A stretch of DNA of 64,000 nt from Klebsormidium nitens (lineage: Eukaryota > Streptophyta > Klebsormidiophyceae > Klebsormidiales > Klebsormidiaceae). The stretch spans positions 16,955-80,954 of the forward strand of contig DF237367.1 of assembly GCA_000708835.1 (NCBI GenBank), read 5' to 3'. This document shows positions 56,901 through 64,000 of the stretch, one piece after another (position 1 is the stretch's first letter; each line of letters starts with the position of its first letter). The notes beneath the pieces were generated by a model that was not told where the DNA came from, made no database searches, and was given only the letters and a program-made list of their open reading frames with translations. The translations under genes were made by a program, and so were the position numbers.

Positions 56901-58557
56901 TCAGCACGGCCGGTTCTTGGCGCACGGGCAGCCTCACTTAAAGTACAGACCAAGACCGACCCCGGTTGGACTCTCGAGAAAACCCCCGGCCAACAGTTCA
57001 AGTCTACTTTGGCGGGCAGTTTAGAAACCCCCTGGATCACCGTTTGACACGAGGGGACCGGCAAACCCCTGCTGGTTCTAACAGCAAGGAAGCGAGGACA
57101 ACTTACAACTGCAACACACAATCACGGATAAGTCCCGGGGCTCAAATCTCAGTCCAAACTTCAATATCCAAGGTTCACAGTTCAAAGTTCAAAGATCAGA
57201 CTCACCTGAGAGCTTCTTCAGACGGGCTCCCGTCCTCCGCCATCACCCCGTCCGTACCTGGACCACCTTCTCCAACATCCAGCGGCGCCTCGCCTCCCAG
57301 GTCGCCCACCTCTGGGAGCCAGTCCCCGACGCCCGCACTCTCCACCCCATTTGAATCTGCTGCCACGTGTTCCTCTTCTGTGGCGTCGCCTTCGGTCTCT
57401 TCCCCTTCCCCGCCGCTTCTGGGATCTGTCTGTTCCACCCCGGGAAGAATTGCCTGGGGCGCTTCCGTAGTTTCGGTCGCTCCCGCATAAGCAACCGTCC
57501 TTTTTTCTTCCGGTTCTAGTTCTTGATCTCCGAACGGCAGCGCTGTGTCCGTCAGCGGACTTTCCGGAGCATCGGTTTGCGAACCCCCTGCCAGCGGTAC
57601 GGAAGGGCCGGCAGACGTGTGGTCACTTTCTCCCCCCAAAGCCTCGCTCACCGACCCATCTCCCCCCTGACTTCCCTTTCCTTCCGGTTGACTGCCCGGT
57701 ACGCCTTCCCCGGGCTTACCCGTGTGTCCCGTCGTCTCACCATCCATCCCCGGTTGCTGCCATCCAGCCTCGACACCCCTGGCTGCCCCTTCAAACAGGA
57801 TCGAACGACTTTTTGCTGCAGTACCTGGCTCCGTGGCCAGCCCCTTGCTGTCGCCCGGGTGATCCCCCCGGGCAGTATTTCCATCCTCAACCAGCCCGTC
57901 TAGCCCACCCGCGACCCGTCCCCCAATCTCCTCACTTCCAGCCGACGCCTGGGCTCGTACGCCACTCCGTCCCTGCCTCGAAGGCTCTTCTGCCAGACCC
58001 GTTTCCGCCACGTCTCCTTTTGCCACGTACCAGTCCTCCACGTGTCCGTTTTCTGCAGCGCTCGGCGACGGCCCCCACGAACCCCGGCGCTCCTCAGACG
58101 GTTCGGGCGTCCGCAGCGGCGTTGGTTGCGTCCGTTCGGACGGCTCCGGGGTCTTGGCCGGCGACCAGAGTCCGGCCGCAGCAGCCAAGTTGGTCGCCGT
58201 TGTGTCCTGAACGGTGCCGTCTTCAGCTAGCGACTCCGCAGTATCAAGCCCCGCCTGCGAACCTTCACCTTCTCGATGCTGATTCTGGCGCAGTTCCCCC
58301 TTCGGCTGCTCAATCTGGGTTGAGCGTTCACAAGTCTTCGGAGACCCAACCGCACTCCCCGGCAAAGAGAACGGAATGGTGGGCTCGTTGGCGGAAGCGC
58401 AGAGCGTTCGAGTTGGAGACGGCGTCGCTTCGTCGTCAGACCCGTCGAGAACAACTAAGTTTTTCGGCCACGCTGTTGACTTCTTGGGGGCTGGAGTCTG
58501 GGGAGCAAGCGGGGCTTTTGCGCCTGCACAGGAGCCGAGGTTCAAAGTATTTTGCAA
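53985..58557 (-). CDS. Long coiled-coil protein with SUMO-interaction-like motif, 5' end uncertain
   Basis: Two exons join in phase 2: 58557-57206 and 56292-53985 (donor CTCAG|GTGAGT, acceptor TTCCCAG|GTCCGT); at least 1,200 residues. No ATG opens the first exon: its frame is open upstream of 58557, and a strong acceptor (CTCCTGTGCAG) near 58522 suggests a further 5' exon I cannot place. The N-terminal part is acidic and low-complexity, with VVLDGSDDE near its start, which fits a SUMO-interacting motif. The second exon begins with Ser/Pro-rich repeats (LSE/LSG-SP), then a coiled coil from 55919 to about 54560, including tandem 57-residue repeats. A Gly-rich break follows, then a second coil ending RAQRNKKL. 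The shape suits a structural nuclear or cytoskeletal protein; no family is recognised. Confidence 0.7.
54931..55460 (-). repeat. In-frame 171-bp (57-codon) tandem repeats in the coiled-coil gene
   Basis: The string GCTGACGTCAGCTC (plus strand) recurs at 55102, 55273 and 55444, spaced exactly 171 bp, with a degenerate copy at 54934 (168 bp). Each unit encodes a KLETELTSARADAASAREE-type block. The two upstream protein copies are nearly identical and the two downstream ones diverged. Confidence 0.8.
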
Positions 58558-59308
58558 GTGCCAAGAGACCAGATAGTTCAGAGATATGGTGCAAAGTCGG
58601 ATGATGTGTCTCTGAGCCTCGTCTCAACCAGGATCCGGAGGGCCAGGTACAATCGGGATTGCATATTGAACGGATCAGGTGTTAGTGCTGGAAATGGAAA
58701 GGAGTCCTTGACCCGGCGGTTTACCTCAAAAACCAACACAAAGAGTCAGGTCTAGACACATACTCTGGACTGTCGTTACGTAAAAAATATTAAAGAGGGC
58801 CGCAATCAATGGCTGTAAAGGAAGGAAAGCAAACCGCCGTTGTTGTCTGTTAAATGTAGCCGTAAGCTCCGCAAAAGCTGCAGCTTTTTGTACAGTTTTT
58901 GACGCGAGTTTGAACGAACGACCGTGTCCGGAATAAGGTGGCAGCCGTCGGCGTAGATCAACTGGTTCTCTTTAAGCTGCGAACAAAAAGCGAAGCCCAA
59001 AAACATTGTACTCTGCAAACCTAATCATACGTGCTGCGTGACAGGGGTCATCGCGTTAACATGCGATTGGCGAAGTACCTGTCACATTGAAGTGTTGGCA
59101 TGCGATGCATGTGGAAGTTTTCTTGAACTCTTTCATCAATTGGTGTTTCCATGTCAGGTAGGGTATTGTTGAGCGAGACAGCCGCCATTGGTCATCGTAA
59201 CCAGCACGTCTTGCCAGATATGCAACAGCCTCTGCCCGTGCAAAGGGCCTTGCGAGTTGGAAGGACAGGAAAAATAACAAGAACATGGGGACGTGGAAGG
59301 CAAACAGT
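58558..59308. other. Intergenic or 5' region of the coiled-coil gene
   Basis: Should contain the missing first exon and promoter of the coiled-coil gene, or a leader for it. A minus-strand ORF at 59056-59424 includes a hydrophobic stretch but overlaps the end of the neighbouring single-exon gene in another frame and has no domain. Confidence 0.4.
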
Positions 59309-62074
59309 TCACTGCCCACCTGCTCGTGTCTTCCTCTCCGAACGCCTCCGCTCCTCGCCCGCTCCGCCCGCCCTTGTTCCGTTCCTTCTATTGACTTGAG
59401 CGTCCGCCAACGTCCCTGTGCCACCGCTGCTTTTCTCGTCCCACGCAGGAACGCCGCTTAACGGGCCCCGCTCTTTCGGCACGCACTCCTTTCGGCGCTG
59501 CCGCTTTCCGGGGGACGCTTTAGCGGGCTCTCCGCTTCTCGGGACTTCCAACGACATCGCCCATTTCACAGAGGCGCCGCATCCCCCCCCCTCCAGCGCT
59601 CGGTCAATCACCCGCCTGGCAGATTGTTTTTCCGCCTTAGAACCTCCAGGCACACCGACCGGAACGTCCCCGCCACCAGCCACGCACGTTTGCGGAGGGT
59701 TCTCATTTCGCGGGAGGTTGAGGCTCCCTAACTCGCGCTCCCCCGGAAAAAGCTGCTGTCCGCACTCTGCGTTCCCAGCGGTTTCGCCCAGCAGTATGGA
59801 CGCCTCAAGCGCCGATTCGGACGCGCCCGGATCAGTACCGGACGCCTCGAGCGCGTGTTCCAGAACGTCAGGCGAAGGCCCGGACCCATCGGAAGCAGGT
59901 CCGGGCGAAGTGGGCACAGGTTCGGTTGCAGTAGGCCCAGGTTCGGAAGAACCAGGAGCGGGTTCGGACGCACTGGGTGCCGCTTCGGACGCATCAATTG
60001 CTGGGACTGATGCACCGGGCGCCAATTCGGACGCACCAGGCGCTTGGATGAACGTATCAGGGGAGGGAGCAGACCCCACTGGTGCAGCTTCGGAGGCATC
60101 ACGAGTGGGTGCGGACGCCCCAGGTGCTGCTGCCGGCGCTGTGGACGCGGGTTCGGATGCACCAGGGGCAGGTTCGGTGGACGCGTCAGGAAAGGGTTCG
60201 GACTTGGTAGGAGCGGGTTCGGACGCCAGCCCTTCGTTCAGGTTAACAGCTGGCGCAGGCCTGGGTTTCTTGCGAGCCGGCCAGCAGAACGCGTCTACGT
60301 CAAAAAGTGGCTTTCGCTTTCTCTTGCCCCGCCCCCAAAGGCCTCCCTGTCCGCTCGCCACCTCGGGACGGGTACCCTGCACCGAAAACGCGTTCACACT
60401 CCCGCCACCCTTTCCATTTTTGCTCGGGGTTAAGGGGGCCCCACTTCCTCCCGTGAAAACTCCACCCTGCTCCACGGACACATTTTCACCAGTGCCCCGC
60501 TCACCGATTCCACCTGAGGTGAACACGCCCCCGCTCACCGGCCCCACTTCCGTCGTTGCTGTCTTGTTCAGGTTCTCCTCAGACCGCTGCGAGCTCTTCT
60601 GGGGGCCCTCCGTTTCTTTAAGGCGGCTCTTCGTCCTCTTGAAGAGACCTTTCTTCTTCGCCCCCGGCTTCCGAAACCGGTCAAAAATTGGGCAGGCCGA
60701 ATCACCCCCCGAGGCACCACCACTGTCCGCTTCCCCCATTCCCCCAGCTTCGGTTGACGGTGTCGCGCCGCCACCACTTCTGCCCATGTTGGCTACTCCC
60801 TTGGCGCTCTTGCTGACGTCATCTTGCTGCACCGCCTCCCTGCCTTGGTCTCCGCCATCAGCATCTCGCATCCCCGTGACCCCACTTCCGCCCCCTTGGA
60901 ACATGGGTGCAGCGCTGACGTCAGCACCCCCCTCCGCCGCAGCTGGTGTGACGTCACCAGGCAGGAACGTTTTGCTTTGAAGAACTGGGACGGGGCCAAC
61001 ACCATCTTTGTCGAATCCCGAAGTGGGCACCCATCTGTCCGGCTCTAAACGGAAGGAGGCTTCCTCTACAGTGGGAGGCTCGTTTGGATCCTCCGCATCT
61101 GCCTCCGTTGGGTCCGGCCGTCTAGTCCTTCTCCTAATGTCCAAGATGGCGGTCAGTCTCTTCAGCTTCTCTGCTGGTGCGCTCCCCCTTTGGGAACCCC
61201 GAGTTAATACTCCCACCCCTGATGCCGCTAGCTCACTTGGAAGTACTCCAGTGCCTCTCCTTCCTCCGTCTCCAAGTGTTCCTCCAGTTGGCACTTCAAC
61301 CTCGGGGGTGACGTTCATTTTCCTCCGCTTTTCTGTGCTCTTTTTCTCGCCCACCTCTCGGGCCCCTCCCGTCTTCTCCACCCCGCCAGACACCCCTGCG
61401 CCCCTCGTTTCGTGGGCGCCCACTTCCAGTGTTTCTCTCCTCCGCCCCCGCTTGCTTCTCACCTTCGTGGTCGCCGCGACGTCTTTCCTCCCTTCCTTTT
61501 CCATGCCCCCTTCTTCTGCAGCTTCCCCTCTGCCCCTCTTCCTTTGTCCCCTTTGGCTGTTCTCACAAGAAGGACCTGCACCAGACCCCAACTCTCCGCC
61601 CGCGCTTGCTGACGTCATCTCTCCCCTCTGACCTGACGCCCCGCGAGCCAAAGCAGCCCGCCTTTCCTTGGCAATGAACACCACGTGACGGGTTACCGCT
61701 TTCGCCGATATCCACTGCGCGCTCGGGAAGATAACCGCCTCCAAACCCTCTCCTAAACCCCACTTTCGGCCGACCCCTCTTACGAGGTCCGCCGCGCTTC
61801 GGAGGTCGTTTACCACCGACTTGTCCTCGAACTCTACGTCAAAGTTGATGTCGTAGTCTTTTGGCTGGCCCCCCCTCTCGAACACATCTCGTTGCACCCT
61901 CACAGGTCTGACCGACAGTTTCGAGAGGGTTATGCTCCTAACCGGGGGTTGGTTTTGACGGGAGTTCAGGAGATCAATCAGCGAGGGAAACGTGGCTTCC
62001 CATTTGTGACGGATGCAGGCGGCGTCTTGCTCGGCGAATGGGCGGAAAGCGCCAGCACTTCTCTTACTGGGCAT
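59309..62074 (-). CDS. Basic repeat-rich nuclear-type protein, single exon
   Basis: 921 residues in one exon from ATG at 62074 (MPSKRSAGAFRPFAEQ) to TGA at 59309. The only compact part is the first about 150 residues (WEATFPSLIDLLNS, ITLSKLSVRPVRVQRDVF, INFDVEFEDKSVVNDL, GLEAVIFPSAQWISAKAV), which looks like a small alpha/beta domain I do not recognise. The rest is disordered. There are basic clusters that could act as nuclear localisation signals (GQRKRGRGE, SKRGRRRE, GRGKRKRKP, ARKKPRP). Residues about 650-790 are a degenerate Ala/Pro/Ser/Glu repeat around SEPAPGAS. The C-terminal end is again basic (GEERRRSERKTRAGG). Long antisense ORFs (for example 59418-60980) are shadows of its GC-rich codons. 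DNA or chromatin association is a guess from composition. Confidence 0.65.
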   Translation of the reverse strand: MPSKRSAGAFRPFAEQDAACIRHKWEATFPSLIDLLNSRQNQPPVRSITLSKLSVRPVRVQRDVFERGGQPKDYDINFDVEFEDKSVVNDLRSAADLVRGVGRKWGLGEGLEAVIFPSAQWISAKAVTRHVVFIAKERRAALARGASGQRGEMTSASAGGELGSGAGPSCENSQRGQRKRGRGEAAEEGGMEKEGRKDVAATTKVRSKRGRRRETLEVGAHETRGAGVSGGVEKTGGAREVGEKKSTEKRRKMNVTPEVEVPTGGTLGDGGRRGTGVLPSELAASGVGVLTRGSQRGSAPAEKLKRLTAILDIRRRTRRPDPTEADAEDPNEPPTVEEASFRLEPDRWVPTSGFDKDGVGPVPVLQSKTFLPGDVTPAAAEGGADVSAAPMFQGGGSGVTGMRDADGGDQGREAVQQDDVSKSAKGVANMGRSGGGATPSTEAGGMGEADSGGASGGDSACPIFDRFRKPGAKKKGLFKRTKSRLKETEGPQKSSQRSEENLNKTATTEVGPVSGGVFTSGGIGERGTGENVSVEQGGVFTGGSGAPLTPSKNGKGGGSVNAFSVQGTRPEVASGQGGLWGRGKRKRKPLFDVDAFCWPARKKPRPAPAVNLNEGLASEPAPTKSEPFPDASTEPAPGASEPASTAPAAAPGASAPTRDASEAAPVGSAPSPDTFIQAPGASELAPGASVPAIDASEAAPSASEPAPGSSEPGPTATEPVPTSPGPASDGSGPSPDVLEHALEASGTDPGASESALEASILLGETAGNAECGQQLFPGERELGSLNLPRNENPPQTCVAGGGDVPVGVPGGSKAEKQSARRVIDRALEGGGCGASVKWAMSLEVPRSGEPAKASPGKRQRRKECVPKERGPLSGVPAWDEKSSGGTGTLADAQVNRRNGTRAGGAGEERRRSERKTRAGGQ

Positions 62075-63464
62075 CGTTGCACTCTTAAAGTCTTCTCAAG
62101 GGGCCGCTTCTCTCCTTGACCTCCTTGAAACCAGTGGTTTTTTGTAGGGCATCTACTTAGACCTGCGAAGGAAGAGCTTATGTTGGTTAGCGGATGGTTC
62201 CTTTGAAAGAAGGGTGTATGAGGAAAGACAATGAAATAAGAGGCTGGGGACTCAGCTGCAAATGTGAAGACAGGGGAAGTAGGATGCAGAAGTAAGTTTG
62301 AAGGAAGTGTCAAACTTATGCCGCCATAAGTAAGTCCTAAGTGAGAGCCAGGTGTGCAAGGGCTTTTGGTGTTTTGGACTTAACCAATGAAAGTTGCAAG
62401 AAACAGATAAACAGATGGACAGGAGCTGAGGACTGTTTGTTTGCCAAATAGTGCCGTAAGCCCCACCCAAAAACAGCCCAAAAGAGCAGCAACACTAAGT
62501 GCCCCTTAAATGAAGTTCCATGCACTGAGGAGGGCTTCTCTAGTAGCTGGCTGGGCATAAAGGCCTTTCAACGAATCAGCTATATCGCACAGGTCAGGGG
62601 ACAGATGCAAAAGTGTTTTGAGCTTGTGTTGCGCTTGGAGATTGCCCAATGAAAGTCTTTGAGTAATCACTGAGCTCAATAATATTGTAAGAATCTTCTG
62701 ATCTCGACTTTGTCAACAAAGGAGAAGACTAGGCTTGTTCTCACGAAGGGGGGAACTCAGTCAGACACCAGACTAATACTACCCTGCTCTTAATTGTGAC
62801 CATGACAGTCATCTCAATCTCATACCCTGCCTTAAACAACTCCCCCACATCAGCCGTCACTCATACACGCAGTTTCCTGTAGCCTGCAGATTGCTTGGCA
62901 TCTCATTTGAGGACTCACAATCCTCCTGGTGCTTGAACGCCACCCGCCCTCCAGACAACAATTGTAAGTGAGCTGAGCACCATCCTGAACGTTGCAGTCG
63001 GTCAGCAATATCTTGATTGAGCACATTGTCAACAACAGTAAGAAGGTGTCCTGCTTCCTGCTCACCTGCATTGAAGCACGCTCTTCGAACTGCTTTTCCC
63101 AGCGACGTTCAGTTTCTGACTTTTGACCTCTGAAAGTGCGCCACCATTCCGAAGCTGTAAGCACTGAAATCAAAGCGAGATTGAAACGTTCAGTAAAGAG
63201 CAATTGGCTCCTTCCTCCCCCTGCGCAAGTGCAATGCATCACGTACTAAGGGCCAAGAGCTCCTTCCACTGGTGATGGCGCCAACCTTGCAGTATCAATT
63301 ATGCACAACAGCCACCAGCCGACCAGCCAAAAAGGTCAAGCCAAATTACAATATATATCGTATTAGTTTCCCGGTACCTGAAGCCTGTGGCTGAAGGAAG
63401 TCTAGTACGCGCGACGGGCGCCCGACAGACTTCCGACATTCTTCCATCAAACTGCCGCCCGGTG
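62075..63464. other. Intergenic, 1.4 kb, no supported gene
   Basis: Promoter side of the single-exon gene and upstream flank of the last gene. Only short ORFs without domains; no repeat or RNA gene is seen before the palindrome at 63465. Confidence 0.45.
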
Positions 63465-63541
63465 CAAACGGCCCCCCACAACTTCAAGTGTAGCTTCTGG
63501 CCGACTCAGAAGCTACACTTGAAGTTGTGGGGGGCCGTTTG
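63465..63541. repeat. Perfect 35-bp inverted repeat with 7-nt loop
   Basis: Left arm 63465-63499 begins CAAACGGCCCCCCACAACTT, right arm 63507-63541 is its exact reverse complement, and the loop 63500-63506 is GCCGACT. There is no mismatch in the stem. It lies about 240 bp upstream of the ATG of the last gene. It could form a long hairpin RNA or a cruciform, be a palindromic element, or be a fold-back sequencing artefact. Confidence 0.85.
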
Positions 63542-63777
63542 GGCCAACCATCTGAAGAATGGCATAAAAGGAACGGCTCAGATATCCTCGGACAAGATCG
63601 ACGGCGTTCGGGACTTTGAGCCGATTTAGCGCCTCTTCTGGCGCCTGCTTGGCCCACTGGTGACTCGGTGCCTGTGTTTGCAGCTGAGCCTCAGAAAAGC
63701 AGGATTGTTGGGGATGTTGCTAGCTGCGGGCGTCTGATTGTTCTGAGGCAAAGAAGTCTTGTCAAAAGAAACAGAAG

Positions 63778-64000
63778 ATGAATTCTGTGGAGGCGGAAAT
63801 AGGAAAGGTTGCTGCAAGCATTCAGGCTCTATCAGAAACAATTAAAAAAGCAGAGGGACAACTGGATGATGCGCAAGAAGCTAGAGATGGGGAGGCTGTG
63901 CACCTGTGGTTGCAGCAGTTGACGGCTCTGCAGCAGAAGGAGACAGCTCTGCAGCAGCGATTGACGGCTCTCGACCAGCAGAAGAACCTGCTGCTCGAGG
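63778..64000 (+). CDS. N-terminal fragment of a coiled-coil protein (3' cut by window end)
   Basis: From ATG at 63778 (MNSVEAEIGKVAASIQALSE) the frame is open to the window end, 74 codons, encoding a continuous coiled coil with repeats of LTALQQKE / LQQRLTAL and ending QQKNLLLE. N-terminal coils of this kind, finishing in a KNLLL motif, precede kinase, NTPase or nuclease domains in Crinkler-like and related proteins of algae, fungi and oomycetes. That assignment is an inference because the diagnostic C-terminal domain is outside the window. Upstream, a possible acceptor (TTTGCAG near 63682) could mean a 5' untranslated exon. The palindrome at 63465-63541 sits in its promoter region. Confidence 0.6.
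   Translation, partial: MNSVEAEIGKVAASIQALSETIKKAEGQLDDAQEARDGEAVHLWLQQLTALQQKETALQQRLTALDQQKNLLLE

Noticed and set aside
59056-59424. Minus-strand ORF with a hydrophobic stretch (FLLFFLSF)
   Set aside because: Overlaps the neighbouring gene's C-terminus in a different frame and has no start context, domain or splice partner.
59418-60980. Plus-strand 520-codon ORF
   Set aside because: Antisense shadow of the repeat-rich single-exon gene; its Ser/Ala/Gly-rich pattern mirrors the SEPAPGAS repeat.
1-64000. CRISPR arrays, insertion sequences, rRNA or bacterial operons
   Set aside because: No regularly spaced direct repeats, transposase motifs, rRNA or ribosome-binding-site pattern was seen; the genes are intron-bearing and eukaryotic.

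Overview
The window looks like nuclear DNA of a streptophyte (green-lineage) eukaryote, most likely a charophyte alga of the Klebsormidium type. That placement is an inference from gene style, not a database match. The support is: every convincing gene either has GT-AG introns or is one long open exon; there are no operons or ribosome binding sites; five genes encode plant LRB/POB1-like BTB-BACK proteins; and the GC-rich exons encode low-complexity, RS-rich, AT-hook and DLNxP (EAR-like) segments.

Layout. 41-1753 (+) is a two-exon RING-finger gene. 3521-4165 (+) is a doubtful coiled-coil gene. Five BTB/BACK genes share one exon plan: BTB-A 5182-7811 (+, one frame break), BTB-B 9562-12956 (-), BTB-C 22763-26223 (-), BTB-D 26811-30051 (+) and BTB-E 49354-52867 (+). 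BTB-C and BTB-D are head-to-head. Between BTB-B and BTB-C lies a gene of about ten exons on the minus strand (13929-19818) for a secreted, probably beta-propeller protein, with two frame breaks and an unexplained coiled-coil ORF in its last intron. 30604-44370 (-) is a six-exon gene for a nuclear-type protein of about 3,190 residues (AT-hooks, RS-rich blocks, EAR-like motifs), with two breaks at homopolymers. 46328-47050 (+) encodes a small cysteine-rich membrane protein with a GAY-repeat tail. 53985-58557 (-) encodes a long coiled-coil protein with exact 57-codon repeats. 59309-62074 (-) is a single-exon basic, repeat-rich protein. The window ends inside a coiled-coil gene starting at 63778 (+).

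How the genes relate. The BTB genes are the main theme: a local paralogue cluster of predicted CUL3 substrate adaptors. They fall into two architectures: A and B have a compact BTB, while C, D and E carry a long acidic insert with a nuclear-localisation-like motif inside the BTB. Intron 3 of BTB-E holds several decayed copies of the start of its own exon 4. With the RING gene, at least six loci suggest ubiquitin-pathway functions. No pathway links the remaining genes.

The most unusual raw-sequence feature is a perfect inverted repeat with 35-bp arms and a 7-nt loop (63465-63541), just upstream of the last gene. Five coding frames are broken by what look like single-base length errors, two of them in C/G homopolymers, so assembly error must be excluded before any of these genes is called a pseudogene.
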